DNA of 64,000 bases from Armigeres subalbatus. Its lineage: Eukaryota; Arthropoda; Insecta; Diptera; Culicidae. The stretch lies in NCBI RefSeq assembly GCF_024139115.2, contig NC_085140.1, forward strand, positions 431,581,240 to 431,645,239, in the 5' to 3' direction. Shown here piece after piece: positions 12,082 through 22,795 of this stretch. Within the stretch, counting starts at the first letter, position 1, and each line of letters begins with the position of its first letter. A program made the position numbers and the translations under genes. The notes beneath the pieces are model-generated. The model searched no databases and was not told the DNA's origin. It saw nothing but the letters and a program-made list of their open reading frames with translations.

Positions 12082-13503
12082 TCAGGCTCCAAGATCGATA
12101 TCCACCAAAGCATCAGATTTCGATGTACGTAGGCGATTCGTTTTGTCGCAGTTGATACACTTCTCATAGGTTGAAATACATTCACCAATAGGATGACCCT
12201 CTGCACATCTAGGACAACAGGTTGCCTTGTCACACGAAAAAGCTAGATGACCGTATTCAGAACAGTTGTAGCATCGCGTAACATTAATATCTTCAGTGAC
12301 TCTATGGCGTTCCCATCCAATATTTATGTACTGCAGCTTCATGATAGCATCGAAAGATACAGCGTCCAGTTCAAGTAATACACTAAACCGTTAGATGTTC
12401 TGTTTTTGTGATTTGGTGACGCGCACCAGTCGGAATTTAAAGTCTGAAGGAAGATGGTTTTGAGCTTTTATTTTCCGTAGCAGATCATCTTCGTTGAAGT
12501 CAGAAATGAGAAAGACAAGCTTAATTCTAGGATGTAGTGGTTTCATAATTTCTATAGTGTATTTATCCGATAGTGAGCTGGATGCTGCAGAAGCAAGACC
12601 GGATGCTTGTTCGCTAGTATCACATTGGATCAACACGCTGCCCGAATCCTGAAAACGTACTTCTTTAACCGCAAAAGCAGTAGGATCCAGTTTTTCACAC
12701 AAATCAGTTTTCGGCACCGCAATTTCCTGGCTAATTTTAGGACGTAACAGTACCGTTTTTTCAATATTTTCGATCCGTTTTGTTTTGACTATCGGCGATT
12801 TCAATTGTATTGTATCACAAATTATTCCAGCTTTCACAGGAACGGTAGACACTGCTTGAGAACTAACATCAGATGTAATAGTTTTCTTGCGCCTGCCCGA
12901 TCGTAATACCCAGCCAGACTCATGTAGATTTGTACAGCCAGAAGATGTCTCAGAGTTTTCCAACTGGATGCTATCCTCATGGAATACAGTAGCAGGAGGT
13001 TCACCATTGCCCATCTTGTCAGAAGATGATTGTTTTCGTTTATTTCCACTACGACAAACAGTGGCAAATGACGGTCGTACGGCAGCTGAGTTAGAGCTTT
13101 TACTGCAGGGTGTCACAGGTAGCAAAGCAGAATTGCTGACTTGAGTACGTTTATTGATGACGGATTCAATACGCAACGATATGGAATTCTCGAGTAGTTG
13201 GAACTGTTTCTGGATTATGCTCTCAACATTAGAAATAAGGTCATTGGTGCGGCAGTTCAGCATGTCGAATTTAGCATTCATCTCATAACATGTTTGCTGT
13301 ATATGGTTCAAACTGATTTGCATTTTTCGACAGTCAAAACACATGTACTTCAGTCCAACGTTGTTTTTCATAGCATTAGCTCCAGCTTTAGTCAGTTCCG
13401 AACAGCGAACATGCAAAATTTTTCTGCATCCACCAAAGCAGTACACAGGGTCGCTTTCAGTAACGATGCTTTGTTCACACACACTGCATAACACCGACGT
13501 CAT
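12082..13503 (-). pseudogene. CR1 ORF1 protein, PHD finger and zinc knuckles, one in-frame stop
   Basis: ORF1 product of the CR1 element, a nucleic-acid-binding protein thought to package the element RNA. It starts at ATG 13503. Residues about 1-60 form a PHD-like C4HC3 finger (CSVCEQSI, CFGGCRKILHVRC, then CFDC). A helical segment and a low-complexity basic middle follow. An RRM-like stretch near residues 270-365 (VRFQDSGSVLIQC) ends at TAA at 12391. The same frame continues past this stop for 16 codons and then encodes CCHC knuckles (CYNCSEYGHLAFSC, CPRCAEGHPIGEC, CINCDKTN) to 12082. So the stop probably splits one protein of about 470 residues. The gap to ORF2 is about 330 bases. Confidence 0.8.
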
Positions 13504-13816
13504 CGCGATCGAAATGCTGGCGCCTTACGGCGATGGACAGAGCAGAGAATCAATTGTCAATAGTCACAAACAGTTTTGGTGTAGTAACATTCAATATTAG
13601 CACATAAAGTGAGAATGGCATATATAACCAGGAACTACTCTTTAAGCTGAACACTTTGGTATAACTTGATGATAATAAATGCAAATATTACATGGTTAAA
13701 AACAGGAACAGGTGAAACACAAATAAATATTATTATGCGAAACTCGAAAGAACAGTCTATGGCTAAAAGGAGGAGAAATTCAACAGTGAAAATAGGATAA
13801 AACACAAAAAAATATA

Positions 13817-14481
13817 CCGTGGGGCATCGAAATCCGTACACTTAAGCACCTAAGTATATGAAAAGTCATTAGAAAATAGGAATCGAATGTAAATAAAACG
13901 TTTGTCATTGACACAGGCGCATGAAGGCTTCTACTTTTGAAGTGTTTCACATTTACTCATTAAAAACTACGAAAAACGTGATAAAATAATGAATTAAATC
14001 AACTACTCCTGACTCGAAATCCGTCCACCGTGGACGGATTTCGAATCAAAGGATCAAAATCCGTACAGCTTTTTCTTTACTAAATATTTAAATTGAAACA
14101 GCCTGATTGACTAAACTACAACTGTAAATAGTTCGATATGCACCTTGAAAAGTGATCCCTTCGATTTGTATTCCGCTTATCTTATGTAATGATTTGCAAT
14201 TTGCAATTAAAACACAGTTGCTTTTGGTGCAATTATGCTCTACCCGAAAACAAAATGGCGGCACAAACTTCGCGTTTGGTGGGTGGAGATTTGTTTTTGA
14301 TTTTTGTGGTTTTAATTTCAAAGCCTTTTTTCCAATTCTATACCCTAAAAGCTTACTGTCAAGTATCTGAACAGGATGAGATTAATTATTCCTACATTAA
14401 TTACCTTTAACCTCCTTTAATTTATTGATATCTCATGAGGTGGACGGATTTCGGTGCTGTACGGATTTCGGTCCCGCACGG
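13817..14481. mobile_element. TA-flanked MITE with central palindrome
   Basis: Ends are inverted copies of about 25 bases (left CCGTGGGGCATCGAAATCC, right its complement with a few changes), bounded by TA at 13815-13816 and 14482-14483. TA duplication fits Tc1/mariner-type mobilisation. At 14015-14043 there is a perfect 14-base-arm palindrome built from the same GAAATCCGTCCAC motif as the ends, and further copies lie near 14057 and 14444. This suggests two copies fused or nested. No coding sequence. Confidence 0.7.
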
Positions 14482-14496
14482 TAATCCCATCTCACC

Positions 14497-14988
14497 TTTT
14501 AACCCTTCGATCTTTTGACTTTTGACCTTTTGTCCTACAACCATAAGTTCTATCTTTTGTTCGTTCGATGTATCGTCCTTTTGACCTTTTGTCCTTCGAC
14601 CTTTTGGCTCAGATTTTTAGTTTCGACCTTTTGACCCTTCGACCTATTGTCCTTTCGACCTTTTGACCTTCGGCTCAGATTTTTTTTCGACCTTTTGTCC
14701 CTTCGACCTTTCGACATTTTGTTCTTTCGACCTTTTGACCTTGGACTTTTTGTCCTTTCGACCTTTTGACCTTGGACTTTTTGTCCTTTCGACCTTTTGT
14801 CCTATAACCATTAGTTCTTTTTTTTTGTTCTTTCAACGTTTGGTCCTTTCGACCTTTTGACTCAGATTTTTAGTTTCGACCTTTTGTCCTTCGACGTTTT
14901 GGCCTTTCGACCTTTTGACTCAGTTTTTTTGTTTCGACTTTTTGTCCCTTCGACCTTTTGACCCTTCGATCTTTTGTCCTACAACCGT
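14497..14988 (-). repeat. Right inverted satellite arm, 16-bp unit
   Basis: Tandem TTTTGTCCTTTCGACC units, the complement of the left arm, more degenerate and with variants such as CTCAGATTTTTAGTTTCG. It ends at ACAACCG just before the TGCT duplication. Open frames here (for example 14663-14860) are satellite artefacts. Confidence 0.85.
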
Positions 14989-15069
14989 TGCTACTAGTGG
15001 CCATCCCTCTGGCCGTTGTAATTGGTAGCGGAGTGAAGGCTCACCCTACCGATTATGGGACGGAAAAAG

Positions 15070-15405
15070 TCACATTTTCACATCATGCTTTGGGCACTCC
15101 CCATAGGCCTTGTCAAGACATTCATAAAATGTGTCCTTCACGTCGTCGGATATATCGTTTGTCGGTGCGTAAACGTTGATTAGGCCGTAATTGAAGAATT
15201 TGCCTCGTATCCTCAACACACAGATTCGTTCACTAATGGGTTTCCACCGCATCACTCGCTTCATCTGCTTGCCCATCACTACGAAACCAACTCCATGTTC
15301 TGCTTTTCCGCCGCCACTGTGATAGATGTTATACTTGAATGCAGTGACGGTCGTGGGATCCACGGCTCGGAATTCACGTTCTCCGGATCTAGGCCATCGG
15401 AGTCC
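15070..15405 (-). pseudogene. RTE polyprotein, N-terminal endonuclease part
   Basis: This is the 5 prime remnant of the RTE reading frame. It encodes the front of the endonuclease domain, which nicks target DNA for reverse transcription in this family. The readable protein begins without its own start codon (RWPRSGEREFRAVDPTT) and runs through FKYNIYHSGGGKAEHGVGFV and RIRGKFFNYGLINVYAPTND, the conserved RTE endonuclease core. The frame breaks near 15068, then continues in another frame as FRPIIGRVSLHSATNYNG up to the insertion junction at 14992. The start at codon M near 15363 is only the first internal methionine. Downstream sequence of the same gene lies 8.4 kb away at 6604. Truncation and frameshift make this a pseudogene. 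Confidence 0.8.
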
Positions 15406-15410
15406 TGGTG

Positions 15411-16730
15411 AAATATCAGAAGAAATTCATAAAAAAGTTCTCGAAGCAATTTCCGAAGCAATTCTGGGAGAAATTTTGGAATTTATTCGTGAAATCCATC
15501 ACAAATTCCTTTGGCAATTTCTTTAGTAGTTCCTCAATGAATGTATCGTTTTACTAAAGAAATTTCCAAATAAATGTCAATAATTATATGCACAATTACT
15601 TCGTGCATAACATACTCTGCCATTACAATACCAAACGCGTAACAAATTATTTTTCGGTTGGTACTGAAATATCTGAGCTTGCTATGCCTAAAGTATTTTG
15701 TGTATTAATTTTTGGTATTGTTTTTACCACTTATGCAAGCCATGTTCATACCAACTTCTGTTATCAAGGTCGTCGTGAAACGTTGAAAGTTAACACCAAA
15801 ATTATCACCTTACTGTTTTGCGCTGTCACAATCATCTGCAAAGCGGTTTCTAAGGTTTCCAGATCAAGCTGCACTATTTATGCATTTATATAACCAATTT
15901 TTATGCGGACCAAGAGTCGAATACAGGTTCCTTTTATGTGGTCTGTTGTAAGCCATGCTTCTTATCGTTGAGCAATAAAAGGCCCTAGATATTAATAAGT
16001 AGCTTCACAAATAGCATTCCAAAACTCCCTAACTTGAGGCAGCTCACGGAATTTGTGCCGAGCACCACCGTGATACGCCTAATTATTACCATTTATATAA
16101 AGCAGCGTTTCCTAAGAAGACAACTCGCAAACACGTTCCTCAGTACCACCCCCCTGAGGCGGGCGGACTTGCTGTACGTACAAGCCGGTTTCGGTAGGTC
16201 TGATAAAGGACTTTACACGAGTAACCTACTGACGCCAGCACCGAGGGACACAGAGAAATAAAAGCCGCCAAGAAGATCTACAGCAAAACAAACACTCATA
16301 TGAAATGAGAAAAAAAGAAACAGATTAATGCACCTAGTACTGGGGATAATGCTTCTCATATGCATTGCAATTTAATTTTCTAAAAGAATGGTAAAAATAT
16401 CACTAATCGACGGAACGATGCTTTTATTTACATTCATTTAGCTCTTTTACAAATCGACAATATTACTCTTTATAATCAAAATTTTGTTGTATTTCTTTTA
16501 AATAATTTATTATAATTTGGAACACATTGCCTCGATTTCGTTGGCAGAATGGTGTCGCACGATCAAAATACGATGAAAAATAAATCACGTAGTAACAGAA
16601 TCTTGTTTAGTTAAATTGTTTCATATTTCGAGATTCTAAATCCTTTCGGTACATTTTAGCGTTCGATGGAGGCAAAAAATGCGAACTGGCGTACACAGAG
16701 GAAACGAAAACAAACTCAATTAATTGGATA
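15411..16730. other. Degenerate GAAATTTC repeat, then unassigned sequence
   Basis: 15411-15540 is a degenerate GAAATTCNTNNGAAG-type dispersed repeat, like those at 30.7-31.2, 37.2-37.6 and 41.3-41.9 kb. A 101-codon plus frame at 15588-15893 looks like chance. 16030-16270 is of higher complexity with TATATAAAG at 16094 and AATAAA near 16256, which could be a long-terminal-repeat fragment, but no partner was found. Confidence 0.3.
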
Positions 16731-17660
16731 ATTCCTCAAAGCTATAGGAAAATAATTCAATCAATCACGCAATCGAACGCCAAAGTCCGTCGGATCGACC
16801 GGCTGCTCACACATACATCCACTCACTCACACACACTCGAACGAGAACCAAGTGTACCGACCATGTACGTGATTCGTAACATATGGTCCAGTGCTGGTGG
16901 CCGTTGGAGGTTGGCCGGCGGTAAGAGCGAGCGACTCCGGTGGAGTGTTTATCTATTAGAGCCCCTAACCCAGCACACTCAGCAGAGTTGATTACGGCGG
17001 GAGAACCACACAATGTTCTGTCTACAAAGTCCCACGCGTTAATTATGTCCCAACTAGACCAACCGATCCGACTCAGTACGGTTCCGTCGTCGTCACCGCG
17101 TCGCCTAATTGACCAAAAACGTGACTGCGTTATCTCTGGCCAGTGGTGGTGACGAAAGTATCCGTATTTGTACTATTTTGAGCTAATTAAAATTTTTCTG
17201 CCGGCTTATTTTGAGCCGTTGATGGTGATAAAAGCCATGTTGCGGCATTCGGCGTACGCTCGACGATGGTGATGGTTGCGAAATCCCTGAAGGGATTTCG
17301 GATTGGTGCCACAGCCGCCGCCGCCACCGCACACCGAGCGATCAAATTGCCGTTGCGCAAATCTTCGCCTCGGATGAATGGAGTGGATTGTTAGTTGACG
17401 GTGCTCCACAACAATGTTGTTGTGCGGCGCGGCGTGTCGTCGCTGAGAGAAGCCTTCGGGGAAAGTTTGTTTGGACAGTTGGCGAGTTGGCGTACATGTC
17501 AAGTGTCATTTATCAGCGCAGTTCAAACAACGGCGAAGTACTGACGCGTACCTCGGGCTGTGATCAATCAATTGGCTTTTGATGACCTCGTGGGGGAGAG
17601 CAACAATCCTTTCCAAACGAGGGCTTTGCGGAACCGTAAACTTACGTTGGAAAAGGTTGG
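16731..17660. other. Higher-complexity sequence, no gene assigned
   Basis: GC-richer, apparently single-copy sequence with a CACA-type microsatellite near 16805-16838 and a CCGCCGCCGCC run near 17310. Short frames on both strands do not look like a known protein. It could be a regulatory or untranslated part of a host gene; I cannot tell. Confidence 0.3.
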
Positions 17661-19340
17661 AGAGGATTTTGTAGTTTGGTTTTAGTTGGACTTTTTTTTA
17701 AGGCTGTCGGATTTGTTCTTTCAGTTGTTTTGGATGATTTTCATTCTTTTATTTTTTGTTGAAACGAGAAGAGATAATTCTTTTGCTTGGCATTGAATTA
17801 CAAAAGAAGAAGTTTATCTTTAAATTTAGTGTTTCTATAAGGATAACTTAATAATTGTTTTAGTTTAACTTGTTTCTTAGGTCAGGAGATATTTGAAGAC
17901 ATTCCTGAGGCCCCTGGAATTTTTATTTAGTTGTTCTTTCCAAAAGTAAGCAGAATTTTATTATGTAACTGATTTCTTCATTGTTTTTCTCACTCAACGT
18001 GAGGGGGGAAAGAAACCCCAATACATATTAGTTTTCAAGTTACACCTCATCAGCTCATAACGCTCGGGTGAAAATACTACTTTGCAATAAAAATAGAAAG
18101 TGAAACATAAAACATGATCCCCCTCGAGAGAGTGTAATATTCCATCCGGCCAACTATCCATAAGACATGAAGAGGTACGGCACAGGAGCTAATCAACCGC
18201 ACCGCTCCGCCGAGTTTTGAGTTACATAAACGCCTCATACTGCATGCCCGTTGTGAGCCACGGAGAGATGGAAAACAAAAAGCTAAAATTAATGAACACT
18301 CTTTATAATAATCACAGCAAAGGTAATTGCTAAATATAGCAACGATTTTTCACTCCCGTTACCGGTTTACAACTTTTTCCACTACTTGGGCAGCTACCGG
18401 GGAGAGCCATTCGGATGCGTCCAGCTGTCTACGCTACCACACGAATGTGGATAACGAAACACCGACCGGCTTATGCTGGTCGCACTGGTGGTAGATCCAA
18501 AAACATAAAATGTACGATAAATTTTCATTTAAATCATTCGCAGCCCGGTGCCGCAGGTTCGTGGCAGCGGGCTGCCACTACTCGGTTTTAAATACACATG
18601 TTCGCTTAGTATTTCGACACTTGATGGTGAGCAAAGTGGAGCTAATATCAGAGAACGAGATTCAAAGGCGGTGACCTCTAAAAGGATATTTAATTTTAAA
18701 AAATTGAAGGTGGTGAGACTTGAACATTTCCACTTTTCTTGCTTCGTCCCACTGTGTGCATTTTGTTTTAATTGTCTTTACCGACAGAAATGTACCTTGT
18801 TTCAACAACGGCGACCGACAACGAAGATCTAAAAGATGCCTTCGAGTGAAAAACGGAAAACAAGAGCAGCTGCCAGTGAGCAGTGAGGAAGACTCATTCC
18901 CATCTGGATTAAATAAGCACCAGATTTCGCAATCGAAATATCCCGATTTGCTTTCCAACGGGTTTAATTGTAGACCGTGTGTGGCAGGACCGAGGTTCAC
19001 TGAGTTTCGTCCATTCTGCTGGACAGTGTTTGAGATAGGGTAAATCACTTCTTGGACACATGGACCTATTCCCGGCACACTGTATAGAAAATAATGTTTT
19101 GTGTTATTTCGGAGACGTAGGATTATGATCAATAATTTTCAGAAAGTTTCCCAACTATCTGCACAATCCTAAATATTGAACCATTGTTCATTCTGCACCT
19201 GATTTGTCAAATTTTAGAAATAAGAAAATCTGTTTCCAAACCTTCTCACTTCAATTATTCACAGTATTCAAATTATCGCCTACCTGTAAACCATCCAATT
19301 ATTGTTTATAACAAACAACACATCAAAAAAAAATATTTTA
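17661..19340. other. No gene assigned
   Basis: Mostly AT-rich. Overlapping open frames occur at 18662-19132 (minus, 156 codons) and 18720-19043 (plus, 107 codons). Neither resembles a known protein, and they overlap on opposite strands, so at most one could be real. Confidence 0.3.
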
Positions 19341-19356
19341 AGCTCTTTTTAGTGTA

Positions 19357-19464
19357 TTCAACCGTCTAAGACGAGTTTAGTACTCTCCATTTAATTCCAC
19401 TTATTATTTATATATAATTAGTGGAATTAAATGGAGAGTACTAAACTCGTCTTAGACGGTTGAA
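19357..19464. repeat. 45-bp perfect palindrome (dispersed-repeat ends head to head)
   Basis: Perfect inverted arms at 19357-19401 and 19420-19464 around an 18-base AT-rich loop. Each arm carries ACTAAACTCGTCTTA and GTGGAATTAAATGG, matching the outer end (block T) of the dispersed repeat at 22.1, 31.0, 33.1 and 46.9 kb. A left-hand AGCTCTTTTTAGTG extends the similarity. Confidence 0.85.
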
Positions 19465-19974
19465 ACAACACATCACAAATTTATCCTAACACACCTCTTT
19501 CTTATGCGTTCACTCCATTAAAAATGTCATGATTTTAAAATTGTTTGTCCAAACAAGATAAAAAGCTACATATCCATTGCTAGTCATACCGTACTGCCTA
19601 ATTTGCCTGAAGCATTTTCAATATGAAATTAAATCCTCAAATGAGCACCTAATATGTTGATGTAATGTTGTTATTTCTAATTGTTTTAAATTCAAAAGGG
19701 CTAACCAGTACCCAGTCAACAAAAGATCGTATATGATGCTGTAGTGGAGGAGATATAGGTACTTCCCCATATAGGTATTGTTCTCAACTGTTAATTAATT
19801 AGAAACTATTAAAATGTATTTTCATAAAAACAAACTTATTCACTCGTCACCATGTTTCCATGATATCAGTTGAACAATATTGTCATAGAATATGAGCATC
19901 GCGAATTTATTGGAATTAGAATAATAACGCATTATTGGAATTTAATCTGCTCCAATATTCTACACAAGAGAAGG
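19465..19974. other. AT-rich, nothing recognised
   Basis: AT-rich spacer between the palindrome and the next dispersed-repeat fragment. No gene or RNA seen. Confidence 0.5.
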
Positions 19975-20105
19975 TTAAGCATACACGAATTTGGTTCAAA
20001 GTGAAAATCAATCGCTTGGCGATCGCAGAAAATTGTCATCCTTAGCAGAATCAAAAGCGAGCGTCGGAGGAAAAAAGCTGCAAAAATTTATTCGCATGGA
20101 TAACA
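19975..20105 (-). repeat. Dispersed repeat, block B fragment
   Basis: Contains GTGAAAATCAATCGCTTGG, an AGCAGAATCAAAAGCGAGCG block and GCAAAAATTTATTCGCATGG. The same ordered motifs recur at 21755-21905 in this orientation and at 45675-45780 and 46555-46690 reversed. It abuts the truncated hAT-type element at about 20111. Confidence 0.6.
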
Positions 20106-20110
20106 TCTCA

Positions 20111-21679
20111 CTAGCCCTAGGGGGTACCTCGAACTAAAATTAGTAATGGCGGACGAATTACAATTCCAATCGAAATTCATAGATAAAGTTTTGCTAATCG
20201 TGGATTTTTTTTTGTTTCAAACTTTGTTTTGTACATAATATGTATGCCTATTGGTAAATCCAATAGAATACTGCCCTCCACAACCAGCACAGCCTTTTTC
20301 CAAGCAGCTCGAAGGCCTCCTTACAAGATACTTGAAGAACTCCTTTCAGGATGTTCAGAAGCCTTTTTTTAAAGGTTCGGTTGCTTGGAAGTCTCCTTTC
20401 AAGAGGCCTGGAAGTCTCCTTTCAAGAGGCCTGGAAGTCTCCTTTCAAGAGGCCTGGAACCTCCTTCAAGAGGCTCGGAAGCCTCCTTTCAAGAGGTTCG
20501 GAAGCCTCCTTTGAAAGAGGCTCGGAAGCCTCCTTTGAAAGAGGCTCGGAAGCCTCCTTTGAAAGAGGCTCGGAAGCCTCCTTTGAAAGAGGCTCGGAAG
20601 CCTCCTATCAAGAGGCTTGGAAGCCTCCTTTCAAGAGGCTCGGAAGCCTCCTTTCAAGAGGCTCGGAAGCCTCCTTTCAAGAGGCTCGGAAGCCTCCTTT
20701 CAAGAGGCTCGAAAGCCTCCTTTCAAGAAGCTTGGAAGCCTCCTTTCAAGAGGCTCGAAAGCCTCCTTTCAAGTGGCTCGGAAGCCTCCTTTCAAGAGGC
20801 TCGGAAGCCTCCTTTCAAGAGGCTCGGAAGCCTCCTTTCAAGAGGCCTGGAAGCTTCCTTAGAAAAGGCGCGGAAGAGAGAGAGTCGGAAGCCTTCTTTT
20901 AAAAAAGCTCGGAAGGTTCCTTTCGAAAGGCTAGGAAGCATACTTTCAAGAGGCTTGGAAGCCTCCCTTCAAAAGGCTCGGAATTCTACTTTCAAGGGGC
21001 TTGGTAGCGTATTTTCAAGAGGCGTTCTTTCAAGATGCAATGGAAGCCTCCTTTTTAAGTTGATCGAGAGTTGCCATCGAAGAGGTTAGAAAGCCTCTCT
21101 AAAAAAGAGCTTCATTTAAAGATACCCAGAAGCCTCTTTTTAAGACACTCGGAAGCCTGCTTTCAAGAAGCCCAGAAGGTTCCTTTTAAAAGGGTTGGAA
21201 GCTTTCTTTCGAAAAGCTCAGAAGGCTCCTTTCAAGAGATTCGGAAGGTTATTTTCAAACGGATCAGAAAGCTCTTTACAAAAGGCCTGGAAGCCTCCTT
21301 TTAAGTGCTTCGGAAGCCTCCTTTCAAGGGATCCGAAAGCATCGTTTTAAGAGGCCCGGATGCCTACTTTTAAAAGGCTCGGAAGCCTTCAAAAAGCTCG
21401 GAAGGCACCTTTCAAAGGGTTCGAAAGGTTTCTTTCAAAAGGCTCAGAAAGATCCTTTCAAGTATTCTACATTCAAGATGCTTGGAAGCCTCTACATGAG
21501 GCACAGAAACCTCTTATCAAGAGGCGCGGAAGCCTACTTTCAAGAGATTCAGAAGGTCTTTTCAAGAGGCTCGGAAGTCTCCCTTCAAAGGGCTCGGAAT
21601 TATTCTTTCAAGAGGGGGTACCTCAATTAATGCAATAGTTCGAAGGGGTACCTCTCAAGAAAAAGATTGAGAACCGCTG
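20111..21679 (+). mobile_element. hAT-type non-autonomous element filled with 23-bp satellite, left-truncated
   Basis: The right end reads GGGGTACCTCTCAAGAAAAA then GATTGAGAACCGCTG, the complement of a CAGCGGTTCTCAA hAT-type terminus. The left end lacks the terminus and starts within CTAGGGGGTACCTCG. The left unique part (AATGGCGGACGAATTACAAT) matches the second copy at 33.4 kb, and a 1.3-kb satellite array fills the middle. No transposase. Confidence 0.7.
20340..21640. repeat. 23-bp satellite array
   Basis: Tandem units of AGGCTCGGAAGCCTCCTTTC with AAG between units, most regular at 20390-20860 and degenerate to the right. Three units equal 69 bases, so all frames stay open and encode a 23-residue cycle (KPPFKRLGSLLSRGSEASFQ). 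The long frames at 20351-21089 are therefore not genes. Confidence 0.9.
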
Positions 21680-21709
21680 ATCTATATCAGTAATGTGTAA
21701 TTTGATTTT

Positions 21710-22135
21710 GTTGCTGTTAAAAACTGAAAAGGCGGATTATAGAAAATTTCCAGAACCACATTTTTATGTTGAACCGAGACAAATTTTCTTCAAAGTGCAA
21801 ATCATAATTGCTTGGTGACGGCAGAAAGTTTCCGTCGGTAGCAGAATCACAAACGCGCGTCAGAGCGAGAGGCTGCAAAAATTTATTCGCAAGCAGAAAT
21901 GTACTCCATGGGACTATCGGTTGCCTGTTTCGCTTCGATGGCGTCTGTTGCGGTCGTGGCAGCAGCGCGGTGGAATACATTTCTGCAACTCGACTCAAGT
22001 ATGAGACACTGAAGACGGCCTTACTGTTGAGGTCGAAATACGTATCTGTCAAGATACAATTAAGTGGTGGAATTCAATGGGATTGTATAAACTCGTCTTA
22101 TGACAGGTGAAAACATTCCACTAAAAAGCTCAAAA
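21710..22135. repeat. Dispersed repeat, blocks B and T
   Basis: Block B (about 21755-21905) runs from GAGACAAATTTTCTTCAAAG to GCAAAAATTTATTCGC. Block T (about 21993-22135) has GAGACACTGAAGACGGCC, GAGGTCGAAATACGTATC, ACTCGTCTTATGACAGG and ATTCCACTAAAAAGCTC. Block B here is reversed relative to block T when compared with the copy at 46.6-46.9 kb. Confidence 0.7.
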
Positions 22136-22550
22136 TAATTTTCTTATCAAGCTTGATATTGCAAAAAGATTTAAAATAAAATGATCGACGAAATAGACAA
22201 GTCTTATATCATATGGACTGAATAAACACTTAATTTGCGCCATTTACAGTTTTGCATGTTTTACTATTCCCATATTGCCATATTTTCAATGCAGTTTTTC
22301 TTTTGCTATGTATTGTTTTGATTCCATTTTAATTATCGTTTTGTGGTACCGATATACCTTTGCATAAGTATTTAATATACTGAAGCAAAAATTAATTCAG
22401 ATTAATTTAGTTGAAAAATGGACAATGGAGAAGGAGGGTAAAATGCCTTTTTTTAATTCGTGTAAAAATTCGTGTAATTGAGTAAAAATCCGCGTAAACA
22501 AAAACCTTTTAAATTATCAAAACCGCGTTTCCAGTGTTCCTGAGAAGACT
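22136..22550. other. AT-rich, nothing recognised
   Basis: AT-rich flank of the Jockey-like insertion. No gene, repeat or RNA seen. Confidence 0.5.
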
Positions 22551-22795
22551 TAAATGTTCGTTTTTTTTTTTTTTTTTTTTTTTTTGACTAATTTTATTTG
22601 CTAATTATCTAATACTTGCATCCATCTCTTAGCCTAGGTGTTCCGTGTTTTCTTAACACCATCATCCTTATTTGCTATGTTACGCTTTTAGTTATTATTA
22701 ATACATTTCAATTGCCTCTGGCAGTTAGAATTTTTCCTCTGGTTGAATTGAACCATGTAGGAATTACAATGTTTTCAACTTCTACTAAACTTACC

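Larger units (their letters stand above)
8400..13570 (-). mobile_element. CR1-clade (T1/Q-like) non-LTR retrotransposon, inactive
   Basis: Minus-strand element with a PHD-finger plus zinc-knuckle ORF1 (13503-12082) and an endonuclease/reverse transcriptase ORF2 (11750-8477), an order typical of insect CR1-clade elements. A 374-base MITE interrupts ORF2 at 9995-10368. The ends are approximate: I see no poly(A) and no target duplication, and this clade normally ends in short tandem repeats. It lies wholly inside the foldback-like insertion, so it arrived with it or later. Confidence 0.8.
6605..14988. mobile_element. Foldback-like composite insertion with inverted 16-bp satellite ends
   Basis: An 8384-base insertion inside the RTE element. 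It is flanked by TGCT at 6601-6604 and 14989-14992, and removing it with one TGCT copy restores the RTE protein order. Both ends are tandem arrays of the same unit in opposite orientation: GGTCGAAAGGACAAAA on the left (6605-6980) and its complement on the right (14497-14985). The interior holds a minus-strand CR1 element, a 665-base TA-flanked MITE and AT-rich filler. I see no transposase. Long inverted termini built from short tandem repeats are the hallmark of foldback elements. A 4-bp duplication is not that of Drosophila FB (9 bp) or Galileo (7 bp), so the superfamily is open. Confidence 0.7.
4630..15410 (-). mobile_element. RTE-clade non-LTR retrotransposon, split by an 8.4-kb insertion
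   Basis: A minus-strand RTE-type element in two pieces, 14989-15410 and 4630-6604. The pieces join in frame across the insertion: the 5 prime piece ends in codons for MATSS and the 3 prime piece resumes at TYFARKNIRKHTW, sharing a duplicated TGCT. The single RTE-type reading frame covers apurinic-like endonuclease and reverse transcriptase. The element is 5 prime truncated near 15405 (it begins at RWPRSGEREFRAVDPTT) and ends at a TAAG/TTAG short-tandem tail at about 4628-4650, as is usual for the clade. A second small insertion sits at 5911-6048. It is inactive, with stops, frameshifts and a shortened C terminus. Confidence 0.85.

Noticed and set aside
15588..15893. 101-codon plus frame starting MHNYFVHNILCHYN
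   Set aside because: AT-rich composition and no similarity or context; taken as chance.
16030..16270. TATATAAAG and AATAAA spaced like a long terminal repeat
   Set aside because: No second LTR, primer-binding site or polypurine tract was found.
18662..19132. Overlapping frames of 156 codons (minus) and 107 codons (plus), with a possible CAG acceptor near 18787
   Set aside because: No recognisable domain on either strand and no partner donor or exon; left as unassigned.
20351..21089. Long open frames of 183 and 234 codons on the plus strand
   Set aside because: They translate the 23-bp satellite, whose unit lacks stops in all frames; the peptide is a 23-residue cycle, not a protein.
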